Positions 26,367 to 35,179 of a stretch of 62,792 nt of DNA are shown here, one piece after another. The position numbers and the translations under genes were made by a program. Every line of letters begins with the position of its first letter. Position 1 is the first letter of the stretch. Origin of the DNA: Bacteroidales bacterium (lineage in GTDB: Bacteria > Bacteroidota > Bacteroidia > Bacteroidales > P3). The stretch lies in contig JAGADZ010000032.1 in the NCBI GenBank assembly GCA_017613375.1, positions 1 through 62,792 on the forward strand, given 5' to 3'. The notes beneath the pieces were generated by a model that saw nothing but the letters and a program-made list of their open reading frames with translations, searched no databases and had not been told where the DNA came from.

Positions 26367-27392
26367 TTATCGTTTAACAATCAAATAAATAAATGGGGCC
26401 ACTTTCAGAGCCTTTTTGTAACGGCGACTCTCACGTCTGGTAGTAGGCTCTCCTGATGGAGACTTGTCAATGATCTTGTTGTAATGGAGGCTGGCCCACT
26501 CCTTTGGACCACTGCGATGCTCGTTGTATCGACCTGGCAGGACTGTAAGACTATAACCATAAGGTGCAAGAATATGTCTGTAATCGTCTATCGGCAAAAT
26601 CCGCTCAGTCCAGTTGCCTGTTGCCGGGTCACATGTGTTGTATGAATCCAGTAACAGATTCGGTGACTGTGAATCTATGGCTCTGTCGATATCCTCATAG
26701 GTAAGTCCTCGTGTATTCTCCGCCCAGTAATCCAACTGTCTATCCGGCATATCCGTATACTTTCCTGCTATATACTCTCTCCGTAATGTCAGAAAACCTT
26801 TCTCTCCATTATGGCCCTGTTCGTCACATACCATGGCACGATGCAGACGACGTATCACCCTTTTGTTATAAGGGGTCGATGCCGTCGTGAACACCATGGA
26901 CATAAAAGGGTTTATATCATGCATCATGGAGAAGAAATCATCAAGAACATAGATATGCTCTATCACATCCACGGACAGCAGTGCGTCGGGACAGACATCA
27001 TTATTGAGACACCATTCTTTCAACACTTTTGCATCGCCTGACAGAATGTCATCGGGACCGTCGCCGAGTTTCTCAGAGAGGATTTTTACCGTCTGAATTG
27101 CATCTGTGTTGTTATCCACATAAATAACCCGTTTGAAATGCAATCTCTTGGCAAATATCGACAGCAGGCCGTGTCCACCGCCATAATCCACGACAACAGC
27201 ATGTTCTGGGAAAATATGCGCCATTTCCAAAACCTTTTCAATAGCGTATCGATATATCTCAAGGTAGAACTCCAATGCATCGGTAATACGCAGCAACGCC
27301 ATGCGACTGTAGTCGCTGAGTTGAAGCCCTGCGATATCAATTTGGCGGATATCGCTGACCATTTGCTGTTGTTCTTTATTTGGAGTGGACAT
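26367..27392 (-). CDS. Class I SAM-dependent methyltransferase, unknown substrate
   Basis: A 341-residue protein with a Rossmann methyltransferase core. SAM motif I is VVDYGGGHG (67-75), an acidic motif II YVDNN (91-95), then LLSVDVIEHIYVLDDFF as motif IV region. The ~50 residues before the core are helical. The C-terminal ~130 residues hold GLTYEDIDRAID and end in a basic stretch. No signal peptide. Substrate unknown. It is 4 bp after the acetyltransferase-like gene, in a run of four genes (acetyltransferase, this, rlmH, then DRTGG-PHP). Confidence 0.8.
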   Translation of the reverse strand: MSTPNKEQQQMVSDIRQIDIAGLQLSDYSRMALLRITDALEFYLEIYRYAIEKVLEMAHIFPEHAVVVDYGGGHGLLSIFAKRLHFKRVIYVDNNTDAIQTVKILSEKLGDGPDDILSGDAKVLKEWCLNNDVCPDALLSVDVIEHIYVLDDFFSMMHDINPFMSMVFTTASTPYNKRVIRRLHRAMVCDEQGHNGEKGFLTLRREYIAGKYTDMPDRQLDYWAENTRGLTYEDIDRAIDSQSPNLLLDSYNTCDPATGNWTERILPIDDYRHILAPYGYSLTVLPGRYNEHRSGPKEWASLHYNKIIDKSPSGEPTTRRESRRYKKALKVAPFIYLIVKR

Positions 27393-27396
27393 ATAG

Positions 27397-28365
27397 CTAC
27401 AGTGTCTTTTGTTTCAGTTTCAGCAATATATCGAACAGTTTGCTGTTACTTTTTGTAATCTCAAAAAACGGGGTCTGGCATGTACCGAACGAGCGGTTGT
27501 AATATTCTATCCCTTCATCCATGCTTCCTTCAAAGTCATACGCCTTTGTCTTTCCACTCAAATATTTCAAGAGCGACCAGACCAAGATTTCGCTGTGGCC
27601 GCTTTGATGCAAATTCACATCGAATGCTGCCATCAACGAATGGGCACAGTTGCTGTCATATACAGCAAATCCTGCCACAAGCAGCCTGCCTGCCTCATCA
27701 TATACCGATACAATGACACCGTTGCCTCGGTCTATGGCAGTGCGGCAAACTCTCTCAATAAAATCTTTCTTGAGAATATCACGCTGACCCTTACTCTCCC
27801 AATATCGCTGATGAAATTCTGCAAACTCCGATGGCTGCATGTCATAACGTACCGAAAGGACATGTTCATAACGACGTATACGGCGTTGACGCTCATGACG
27901 TTCAAATCCGTCAAACAGACGGGTAGTGTCGCTGATATCCTCCAACCGGTATGTATATCTCGTTGTCTGCTTGTAGCCAGCCCAATAAAACGGCAGCCAG
28001 TTGGTCACCTTGGGAGAGAATCGGATATTTACATACGAAGGTCTGAGAGCATCTATCTGATGCAGCAGCTTACGGGCTGTCCGCTTCTCAAATTCCAGAC
28101 GTTGAAAGTGAGTCAATCCCTCAGGATAACAATAATAAGGACCAGAGAACTGTGTCAGCTGCGGCTGTAAGACATAGTTCATTCCGAACTTGCGGCCATA
28201 GAGGAAAGGCATCACGCCTGTAATCTTGTCACCCTCACAGGCAATAGCGACATCCCACTGTTTGCCTTCACAGACCGTCTCCATCCACCAATACTGCATA
28301 AAAACGGGGATGTCAAGAGGTCCCGTTTCGCAGAATTCTCTATAGCGGTCCTTGTTCGAAATCAT
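27397..28365 (-). CDS. GNAT/FemAB-type acyltransferase-like protein
   Basis: A ~322-residue protein of the double-GNAT (FemAB-like) type: IPVFMQYWWMETVC near the N-terminus, then GVMPFLYGRKFGMNYVLQPQ, a basic RHERQRRIRRYE segment, and the C-terminal acyltransferase half with GFAVYDSNCAHSLMAAFD and YDFEGSMDEGIEYYNRSFG. Such proteins transfer acyl or aminoacyl groups, some to cell-wall or polysaccharide precursors, but the substrate is unknown. The frame extends 14 codons further to a TTG at 28407. The ATG at 28365 is preferred because family members begin just before such a segment. A small hairpin, GTTGCC / GGCAAC, lies just upstream (about 28389-28408). Confidence 0.72.
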   Translation of the reverse strand: MISNKDRYREFCETGPLDIPVFMQYWWMETVCEGKQWDVAIACEGDKITGVMPFLYGRKFGMNYVLQPQLTQFSGPYYCYPEGLTHFQRLEFEKRTARKLLHQIDALRPSYVNIRFSPKVTNWLPFYWAGYKQTTRYTYRLEDISDTTRLFDGFERHERQRRIRRYEHVLSVRYDMQPSEFAEFHQRYWESKGQRDILKKDFIERVCRTAIDRGNGVIVSVYDEAGRLLVAGFAVYDSNCAHSLMAAFDVNLHQSGHSEILVWSLLKYLSGKTKAYDFEGSMDEGIEYYNRSFGTCQTPFFEITKSNSKLFDILLKLKQKTL

Positions 28366-28420
28366 CACTGCATGATGTGTACATCGGTGGTTGCCGAAAA
28401 AAGGCAACTTGAGCCAATCT

Positions 28421-29344
28421 TTATTGAATTATGATTGCGACACGGTTGTTGGCGATACGGCCCTCGTATGTATTGTTGTCCCCTATGGGGTCTGCTGTAC
28501 CCTTGGCTTCAATCTCGATACGGTATTCCGGAATGCCGCGTGCAATCAGTTTTTTCTTTATTTCCACGGCACGCTGACGAGACAGACCCATATTATATGC
28601 CTCGGTACCGGTATTATCCGAATAACCACGAAGCAGTACTTCAAGACGCTCGTTCTGACGCAGATATGTCGCCAAACTGTCCATCATGGGTTCATACGAT
28701 TCAACCACAGTGGCATCATTGGGGAAGAATTTGACATCGTTGAAAGTCTTGGCGCCTGCAGCGGCACTTGGGAACATGTCTATTTTCTTTGTACCAAAAT
28801 AGAGGAGCAGACCCACATGTATCAACGCATCCGAAGTTTGCTCCTTAGTAAAGTATTCAGTTCCCTGCCAATAGCGGTAATCCACCTGGGCGACAGACAG
28901 CTGTAATTTGTTTTTCAGACCCTTCTCTGCAGCCCATGCCTGATAAGCCTGCAATGATTCCAATGCCTCGGCCTTTGCCTCTTCGATAAGGCGTTCTCTC
29001 AGTGCATCATCCTGAATATTAGGGTTGATGGCAAAGACAGCACATATACGCAATGGTGAGCGCGACACAGTAGTAAGGTAATTCATGACTGGCGTGAAAT
29101 TGCCCCACTCTGGACGGCGGTCCTCTATGATTGTCGGGATAGTGCTATAGTCGAAATTACAGAAATATATCTTTTTTGCATCGAAGACGGTGAATTTCCA
29201 GATGGAATCATAGTCGGTCTTGCGGACTTTCTGTTTCCCTTCAATGAACGGGCTTACTTCCTTGGCTCCTCTTCTCGGTTTCTGTGCCTCGGCGATGGCC
29301 GGCATCAACATGATGACGGCAAGCAAAAGAATCAGTTTCTTCAT
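28421..29344 (-). CDS. OmpA-family outer-membrane/peptidoglycan-associated protein
   Basis: A 307-residue exported protein: signal peptide 1-21 (AIAEAQ), a ~170-residue N-terminal domain without recognised family (DSIWKFTVFDAKKIYFCNFD onward), and a C-terminal OmpA-like peptidoglycan-binding domain (about 197-307) with LRGYSDNTGTEAYNMGLSR, QRAVEIKKKLIARG and GRIANNRVAI. It should anchor to peptidoglycan in the periplasm. The N-terminal part is not a beta barrel. Own promoter; upstream of the acetyltransferase gene by 55 bp. Confidence 0.88.
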   Translation of the reverse strand: MKKLILLLAVIMLMPAIAEAQKPRRGAKEVSPFIEGKQKVRKTDYDSIWKFTVFDAKKIYFCNFDYSTIPTIIEDRRPEWGNFTPVMNYLTTVSRSPLRICAVFAINPNIQDDALRERLIEEAKAEALESLQAYQAWAAEKGLKNKLQLSVAQVDYRYWQGTEYFTKEQTSDALIHVGLLLYFGTKKIDMFPSAAAGAKTFNDVKFFPNDATVVESYEPMMDSLATYLRQNERLEVLLRGYSDNTGTEAYNMGLSRQRAVEIKKKLIARGIPEYRIEIEAKGTADPIGDNNTYEGRIANNRVAIIIQ

Positions 29345-29385
29345 TTTATCAATATATTATGCGTTAGCAAGTTGTGCTCTGTTTC

Positions 29386-29393
29386 CAAAGATA
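29386..29393 (-). promoter_or_regulatory. Promoter -7 box of the OmpA-family gene
   Basis: Minus-strand TATCTTTG, 41 bp upstream of the start. No -33 TTTG at the usual spacing was seen. Confidence 0.55.
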
Positions 29394-29455
29394 GCTCTTT
29401 ACTTATTACTTATCACATATCCACTAACGTTAAACATGTATTTTTATTGTGCAGA

Positions 29456-30139
29456 CTATTCCTGTTCCGGATCCACGAGGGTACCTTCCTCGCAGCACAC
29501 CACACGTGCAGGGAACTTGTCAATCATCATGAAATCATGTGTGGAGATAAGCATCGACACTCCGGATTTCTGGTTGATTTCCGTAAGCAGATGCATGATT
29601 TCACTTGATGTAATCGGGTCCAGGTTTCCCGTCGGCTCGTCGGCAATCAGCAATTCGGGGGTATTCACCAGCGCTCTTGCTATACCCACTCTCTGACGCT
29701 CTCCTTCAGACAATTTGTATGTCTGATAATCAGCCTTGTCTGCCACACCAACAGAAGTCAGGACCTCCATGATACGCTCATCAATCTGTTTCTTGTTTTT
29801 CCAGCCAATACTTCTCAGCACAAATGCAATATTATCATACACATTACGGTCGTTCAACAGACGGAAATTCTGAAAAACGATACCCATTTTGCGACGCAGC
29901 ATAGGAATCTGACGCCTCTTTATCGTGCTCAGATTGAAGCCACATACCACACCGTCTCCGGCATCTATCGGGTTGTCAGCATAGATGGCACGCAGCAACG
30001 ATGTCTTTCCCGCCCCACTCTTTCCAATAAGATAAACAAATTCACCACTATGCATAGTGAAGTTCACATGCTCAAGCACCACCCCTTCTTCATGACTGAT
30101 TGTCACCTCATTAAGCGATATTATCCTTTTTTCTTCCAT
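29456..30139 (-). CDS. ftsE: FtsE-like ABC transporter ATPase
   Basis: A 227-residue ABC ATPase. Walker A is GKSGAGKTS (39-47), Q-loop Gln90, signature LSEGERQRVGIARAL (143-157), Walker B LLIADEPTGNLD (163-174), and H-loop His in STHDFMM. The sequence (RRKMGIVFQNFRLL) matches FtsE, the ATPase of the FtsEX complex that activates septal peptidoglycan hydrolysis. The ftsX partner is not adjacent, which is common in Bacteroidota, so the name is likely but not certain; another small export ATPase is possible. Monocistronic with its own -7 box. Confidence 0.78.
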   Translation of the reverse strand: MEEKRIISLNEVTISHEEGVVLEHVNFTMHSGEFVYLIGKSGAGKTSLLRAIYADNPIDAGDGVVCGFNLSTIKRRQIPMLRRKMGIVFQNFRLLNDRNVYDNIAFVLRSIGWKNKKQIDERIMEVLTSVGVADKADYQTYKLSEGERQRVGIARALVNTPELLIADEPTGNLDPITSSEIMHLLTEINQKSGVSMLISTHDFMMIDKFPARVVCCEEGTLVDPEQE

Positions 30140-30153
30140 ATCAAGATTTTGTG

Positions 30154-30161
30154 CAAAAATA
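30154..30161 (-). promoter_or_regulatory. Promoter -7 box of the ftsE-like gene
   Basis: Minus-strand TATTTTTG, 14 bp upstream of the ATG, so the leader is very short. Lacks a good -33 element. Confidence 0.55.
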
Positions 30162-30191
30162 CTTATTTTTTTTCAATTGTGGACATCTTTT

Positions 30192-31655
30192 CTATTTACG
30201 TCGCCAAAAACCTGGCAAAAACAGAATAAACACCGTCAGGCATTCCAGTCGACCCAATAGCATCAAAACACTACACAGCCATTTGGCTGCCACGGGCATA
30301 GCGGCATAACTTCCAAAGCCACCGCAATACCCCAATCCAGGGCCGTAACTCGTGATGCATCCAAACACAGCGCCTAACGACTCTGTGGCAGGCACACCGC
30401 ATACCAGCAGTAACAAAACGCCAATCACCATGGTTGTGAGGAAAACAACAAATATAACCATCACGTTTGTGATGATATCTTTTGACACAGGCTTGCCGTT
30501 CAATCTGACAGGGTTATACGCTCTTGGATGCAACTTGTTGCTCAGCGTATTGCGGACATTACGTAACAATATCAGCACACGCATCACCTTGACACCGCCT
30601 GTCGTCGAACCGGCCATGCCACCGCAGGTAGACAGTATCAGGAAAAGGAACACTATCGGCGTCCACCACAAATTGGTGTCGTCAACCACCGACCCTGTGG
30701 TAGTCACGACGCTGATCGTCTGCACAATACCATACCGCACAGCCTCTTCAATCCGCATTCCGTCATGCAGATGCAGCACCGCGACGACAAAGACCACCGC
30801 GACAACGACTGTTATCAGATAAAATCCAAACTGGTCCAGTTTGTGTTTTATCTTGCTCCATCTAAACGTGAAGAAATTGTACAGCAATGCAAAGTTGACA
30901 CCCCCCATAAACATACATGAAGCCAGAATATACTGTTGTGCAGGTGTAAAACGGGCTATACTGTCGCCATAGATTGAGAATCCACCTGTCGAGATATTTG
31001 CGAAGGTCAGGTTTACCGACTCCCACAAAGTCATTCCAGACATCGTCAGCAACACAATGTAAAAAACTGTCAACAGTATATATATAGTCAGTGTCTGCTG
31101 CACCATTGTCGACATACCCACAGTGGTTTTGCCTGTATTGTCGGCACTGCTTGCCTCGGCAGTATAGAGGCTGTATTTGTTCAATCCCAAGGAAGGTACA
31201 ACGGCAAGAACAAGCAATATTATTCCAAAACCTCCTATCCATTCCGACATACTACGCCACAGCAACACCGAAGGCGGCAAGGCCTCGATATCGTCAAAAA
31301 CAGTGGCTCCCGTGGAAGACAGACCCGACATAGCCTCAAAGAAAGCATCTGTGAACGAACGACAGCTCCCTGTCGTCAAGAACGGCAACACCGCAAACAT
31401 AGAGAGCACAAGCCATATCATACATACTGTCAGATAGGACAACCGGCTGTCGTTGCCGCCTTTCCAACGCGGCAGCAAAACCGACAAGAGGATGCCTACA
31501 CTCAGTGTCACAAAACCCGAGACAAGTATCGGCAACGCAGTGCCGTCACTGAAATACAGGGCAGGAACCAGACAGGCAAGCATGGCACACCCCTCTCCTA
31601 TCAAGGGGATGCCCAAAGGCCTTATTACCGAACCTATCTCTTTTCCTGTGAACAT
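30192..31655 (-). CDS. trkH: TrkH-family potassium uptake channel, second copy
   Basis: A 487-residue membrane protein with the four-fold M1-P-M2 layout of TrkH/KtrB. Pore-loop signatures include AMSGLSSTGATVFDDIE, the ANISTGGFSIYGDS region, TTTGSVVDDTNL and ITSYGPGLGYCGG. It forms the K+ pathway whose gating is controlled by the cytoplasmic RCK protein TrkA. It lies 4 bp downstream of another trkH and is last in the operon. The two TrkH proteins are clearly diverged (for example SSTGATV versus TTTGSSV at the first pore loop), so this is an old duplication, not a recent one. Confidence 0.92.
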   Translation of the reverse strand: MFTGKEIGSVIRPLGIPLIGEGCAMLACLVPALYFSDGTALPILVSGFVTLSVGILLSVLLPRWKGGNDSRLSYLTVCMIWLVLSMFAVLPFLTTGSCRSFTDAFFEAMSGLSSTGATVFDDIEALPPSVLLWRSMSEWIGGFGIILLVLAVVPSLGLNKYSLYTAEASSADNTGKTTVGMSTMVQQTLTIYILLTVFYIVLLTMSGMTLWESVNLTFANISTGGFSIYGDSIARFTPAQQYILASCMFMGGVNFALLYNFFTFRWSKIKHKLDQFGFYLITVVVAVVFVVAVLHLHDGMRIEEAVRYGIVQTISVVTTTGSVVDDTNLWWTPIVFLFLILSTCGGMAGSTTGGVKVMRVLILLRNVRNTLSNKLHPRAYNPVRLNGKPVSKDIITNVMVIFVVFLTTMVIGVLLLLVCGVPATESLGAVFGCITSYGPGLGYCGGFGSYAAMPVAAKWLCSVLMLLGRLECLTVFILFLPGFWRRK

Positions 31656-31659
31656 TCAA

Positions 31660-33132
31660 CTACCTCCTCCAGTATGCAGGCATTAAAACAGACACTATTG
31701 CAAATATTTCAAGCCGTCCGGCAAGCATCAACAGCACCATGGTCCATTTGGCTACAGGCACAAGCGATATGTAATCCAGATTAGCCCCAAGGTTGTTAAT
31801 AACAGGCGACGGTCCGAGATTGCCTATATTCGCTGCAGCCATACAAAAGGCATTAGGAATATCTATCCCGCACAACGTCAACACAAAAGCACCCAGTATC
31901 ACGAAAAGTATATAAAGGAATATGAACGTGAAAATCTTGTTCACGTATTCCGGGACGACAACAGTCTTGTTGACTTTCACACACAATACAGCACGCGGAT
32001 GTATCATACTAATGAAATAGTTTCGCACATAACGTGCCAGTATCATAAGCCTCTTTATCTTTATCCCCCCGCCTGTTGAGCCTGCCGATGCACCGATAAA
32101 AAGCATAAGGAATGTCACCACCGACACCGTCATAGGCCATACCGTCGGAGACGACGTATAGAAACCACATGTGGAGAGAGTCGATGCGACATGGAACAAC
32201 GAAAAACTGACCGATTTCCCCGGATTGGTGCCCGACAACGAAAACGACACAGCACATATCACCACGGCAACAGCGTATATCAACACATATCGCACGAATT
32301 CTTCATCGCCATGTATCTGTCTCCATTTCCCCGAGAAAAAACAGAACAGAACCGCGAGGTTTATTCCCGACAGGAACATGAACAGCGTTATCACCGTCAT
32401 TGAGAAATGTGACATTCCCGCCAATCCGGCACTATTGGTCATAAAGCCTCCTGTCGAGACCGTGCTCACCGCCGTGCAGTACGAATCGACGAAATTGTTA
32501 CCGTCAAACAGCAGCAACAAAAACAACGCCAATGTCAATATAGAATACACCATCCACATCAGCACGACATTCTTTGCCATGCGAGGATGCAGCCTGCGTT
32601 GCAGAGTTCCGGAAAACTCAGCCTCATATAGCTTCGCCGACCCTTCGTTCAGGCGATGCAGGATAGCGACGACAAACAGTATCAATCCAAGGCCGCCGAC
32701 CCACTGCGATGTGCTACGCCATACGAGCAATCCCTGCGGGGTGTCATCCAGATGGTCCAGCACCGACGACCCCGTTGTGGTGAACCCCGAGAAGGATTCA
32801 AAGGCAGCGTCTGTAAAATCACCGACACTGCCAGTAAAGATATATGGCAATGCTCCGAAGAGCGGCACCACTATCCATATGATTGCCGTGAACCACACGC
32901 TCTCCTTCTCACGCAATACATACGACGTCCCTTCGCCAACGAAATTACGCAGGAACAGCCCTACCATAAGAATAATAATCCCGGAAAGGATAAGTCCGAA
33001 CTGCGACCCGTCGCCATAATAAACCGATACGGCCACAGGAAGAGCCATGGAGAGAGCCAGTATGACAAGCAGCATACCCAACAATCGGGCTATCAGCCTG
33101 AAATTGAACCGCTGTTGCATCGCTCTCCGCAT
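31660..33132 (-). CDS. trkH: TrkH-family potassium uptake channel, first copy
   Basis: A 490-residue TrkH/KtrB-type channel. Pore loops: SGFTTTGSSVLDHLD, TVSTGGFMTNSAG, STLSTCGFYTSSP and ANIGNLGPSP. Multiple hydrophobic helices span the whole length. Lies 3 bp after trkA and 4 bp before the second trkH. A MQQ internal start four codons in is possible. Two tandem TrkH subunits served by one TrkA suggest either a heteromeric channel or two channels with different affinity or ion preference. Confidence 0.93.
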   Translation of the reverse strand: MRRAMQQRFNFRLIARLLGMLLVILALSMALPVAVSVYYGDGSQFGLILSGIIILMVGLFLRNFVGEGTSYVLREKESVWFTAIIWIVVPLFGALPYIFTGSVGDFTDAAFESFSGFTTTGSSVLDHLDDTPQGLLVWRSTSQWVGGLGLILFVVAILHRLNEGSAKLYEAEFSGTLQRRLHPRMAKNVVLMWMVYSILTLALFLLLLFDGNNFVDSYCTAVSTVSTGGFMTNSAGLAGMSHFSMTVITLFMFLSGINLAVLFCFFSGKWRQIHGDEEFVRYVLIYAVAVVICAVSFSLSGTNPGKSVSFSLFHVASTLSTCGFYTSSPTVWPMTVSVVTFLMLFIGASAGSTGGGIKIKRLMILARYVRNYFISMIHPRAVLCVKVNKTVVVPEYVNKIFTFIFLYILFVILGAFVLTLCGIDIPNAFCMAAANIGNLGPSPVINNLGANLDYISLVPVAKWTMVLLMLAGRLEIFAIVSVLMPAYWRR

Positions 33133-33135
33133 ACC

Positions 33136-34479
33136 CTAATCAAATAGTTTTGCCACAGTATCCATAGCATTGGGCAACGTGAAGACCACCACTTTGTCTT
33201 TCTCCTGCAACTGTGTGTCACGTGTAGGCAGCAGTGTCTCGCGACCCCTGATAATACCTCCGATAGTAGCCTTGCCTTCAGGGAGTTTCAAGTCCTTGAT
33301 AGGTACACGCGTCGCGGCGGCATGATGTCCTACAACAAACTCTATCAACTCGGCATTGGTGCCACTCAGCCACTTGCTGCTGACAGCGTCGCCCTTCACA
33401 ATGAAGCGCGCTATATAGCTTGCCGTAATAAGTTTCTTGTTGATAATAGTGTCTATCCCTATATCCTGTGAGATATTGATAAAGCCGGTGTTTTCGACAA
33501 GGGCAATAGTCTTCTTTATTCCAAAGCGACGTGCATGGAGGCATGTAAGCACATTGGTCTCCGACGACTCCGTGACAGCTATAAAAGCATCGTTATTTGC
33601 GAGACCCTCCTCCTTCAACATCTCAATATCCGTAGCATCACCATTGATGATAAGACTATTGGAGAGTACCGAACTCAAGTCTTCACACCGCTTGATATCA
33701 TTCTCGACAAGGGTGATGCGTTTCTCGTTCTCAAGTGTCAGGGCTGCATATCGGCCTATGCGGCCACCTCCGGCAATCATAACATTCTTGATATCGAAAT
33801 CCGTCCCCCCTGCCAGTTTCTTCACTGCCGACATCTGGTTGGCTTTGCTGATGATATAGGCCATATCATCGACACTGAACACGGTGTCGGCATGCGGGAT
33901 TATCGTCTCACCGTTGTGCAGTATGGCAACGATGCGAACCTGGAGAGACGAGTAAATCTGGCTCAGTTCCTTCACCGATTTGTTGATGACAGGCGATTTC
34001 TCGTCAAGGCGTATCAAGTACATCGTCAACAGACCTCCGCTGAAATCAAAGAATTCTGTGGCAACGGTATGGTTAAGCAGATTGGTTATTTCCTTGGCGG
34101 CTATACGTTCAGGGCACACCAACTCGTCGACACCCAGGTCACGGAACATCTCCCTGTGCCTTGGCGACAGTAGTTCGGCATTGGTTATGCGTGCCACAGT
34201 CTTCTTGGCCTTCAATTTCTTTGCGAGAATACAGGTGACAAGGTTAATGGGCTCGTCATGCAGCACAGACAGGAATAAGTCACAGTTCTGCACATTGGCA
34301 TCCTCCAGGACCTTCGGCGACGTGGAGTCGCCGACGATAGTCAGCAAGTCCGAATCTTTTTCCAGACGCTTCAGGAGTTCCGAATGAGGGTCAACGACAG
34401 TAATATTGTAGCCCAGTGGCGTCAACGATTTGGCAAGGTAAAACCCCACCTCTCCGTCTCCGGCAATGATAATATTCAT
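33136..34479 (-). CDS. trkA: Trk system potassium uptake regulatory protein TrkA
   Basis: A 447-residue cytoplasmic RCK protein with two NAD-binding TrkA_N domains: MNIIIAGDGEVGFYLAKSL at the N-terminus and NVMIAGGGRIGRYAALTLE around 233-251. Each is followed by a TrkA_C domain. It gates TrkH channels in response to bound nucleotides. Its ATG overlaps the NusG-paralogue stop by 4 bp (ATGA), and trkH follows after 3 bp, so all four genes are probably co-translated. Confidence 0.95.
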   Translation of the reverse strand: MNIIIAGDGEVGFYLAKSLTPLGYNITVVDPHSELLKRLEKDSDLLTIVGDSTSPKVLEDANVQNCDLFLSVLHDEPINLVTCILAKKLKAKKTVARITNAELLSPRHREMFRDLGVDELVCPERIAAKEITNLLNHTVATEFFDFSGGLLTMYLIRLDEKSPVINKSVKELSQIYSSLQVRIVAILHNGETIIPHADTVFSVDDMAYIISKANQMSAVKKLAGGTDFDIKNVMIAGGGRIGRYAALTLENEKRITLVENDIKRCEDLSSVLSNSLIINGDATDIEMLKEEGLANNDAFIAVTESSETNVLTCLHARRFGIKKTIALVENTGFINISQDIGIDTIINKKLITASYIARFIVKGDAVSSKWLSGTNAELIEFVVGHHAAATRVPIKDLKLPEGKATIGGIIRGRETLLPTRDTQLQEKDKVVVFTLPNAMDTVAKLFD

Positions 34480-35024
34480 CGTATGGTATATTTTTTTGTT
34501 TTCTTCTCTTCGTTCTCAGACACCACTTCCAGCAAATCCTGGTCGATATGTATTATCATTGACATACTGATTCCTGTGATATTGACGGCGAAATTGCCCT
34601 CTTCACAGTCACTGACAAGCATACCTTCATAATTTTCATATGGGCCGCTGTTTATTCTCACCTTCCTTCCTCTGCGTAGCTGCTCGGTGGCACGAATTTG
34701 TATATTGAGTTCCGACGCAAGGAAATTCTTCATCATGTCTATCTCGAAGTCTGGAATCGTGGCTACATTTCCTTTAAACGAAACCACAAAAGAGACTCCA
34801 TATATATGTCGAAGTGTCTCCAACTGACTGTCTTTTATCTTGGTAAAAACATACGATTTTATCAACGGCACTTCGACCCACTTTTTCCTGTCGCTCCATT
34901 TATGAAGCTCACGCCGTAGCGGCAGATACGACTCGAAACCTGCTTTCTGCAGATTCTGATCCACTTTTTTCTCCGCCCTCGGATTAGTATATACAGCAAC
35001 CCATTTAGGTTCAGTCGATAACAT
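34476..35024 (-). CDS. NusG-paralogue transcription antiterminator (UpxY-like)
   Basis: A 182-residue NusG-like factor: NGN domain (about 6-100; KWVAVYTNPRAEKKVDQNL, SYLPLRRELHKWSDRKK, IKSYVFTKI) and a KOW domain (118-150; RRGRKVRINSGPYENYEG). This is the specialised UpxY/LoaP-like type, not housekeeping NusG, which lies beside secE and rplK. The start at 35024 is chosen because the further upstream frame overlaps the promoter at 35061-35068. UpxY proteins of Bacteroides are usually the first gene of capsule operons and promote elongation through them. Here the partner is a trkA-trkH-trkH operon. Confidence 0.87.
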   Translation of the reverse strand: MLSTEPKWVAVYTNPRAEKKVDQNLQKAGFESYLPLRRELHKWSDRKKWVEVPLIKSYVFTKIKDSQLETLRHIYGVSFVVSFKGNVATIPDFEIDMMKNFLASELNIQIRATEQLRRGRKVRINSGPYENYEGMLVSDCEEGNFAVNITGISMSMIIHIDQDLLEVVSENEEKKTKKYTIR

Positions 35025-35060
35025 TAAGAGAAATATTTTTTCGTATAAGCAATTAAATTG

Positions 35061-35068
35061 CAAAAGTA
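35061..35068 (-). promoter_or_regulatory. Promoter -7 box of the NusG-paralogue/trk operon
   Basis: Minus-strand TACTTTTG, 36 bp upstream of the ATG at 35024. No TTTG at the expected -33 position. It is back to back with the nitroreductase promoter box. Confidence 0.65.
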
Positions 35069-35105
35069 CGAAAAAAAAACGAACTGTGATTTTAAAAAAC
35101 ATTTG

Positions 35106-35113
35106 TATCTTTG
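35106..35113 (+). promoter_or_regulatory. Promoter -7 box of the nitroreductase gene
   Basis: TATCTTTG, 66 bp upstream of the ATG; no convincing -33 box. Confidence 0.55.
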
Positions 35114-35179
35114 CATCTTGAAAAGGAAATCCATCTTTCCCTGTCATCAAGATTATCAACAGAATAAAACAAAGCTTTC

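Noticed and set aside
34476-35159. Longer NusG-paralogue frame starting at 35159
   Set aside because: It crosses the promoter box at 35061-35068 and gives a Phe-rich non-NusG segment before the real NGN domain.
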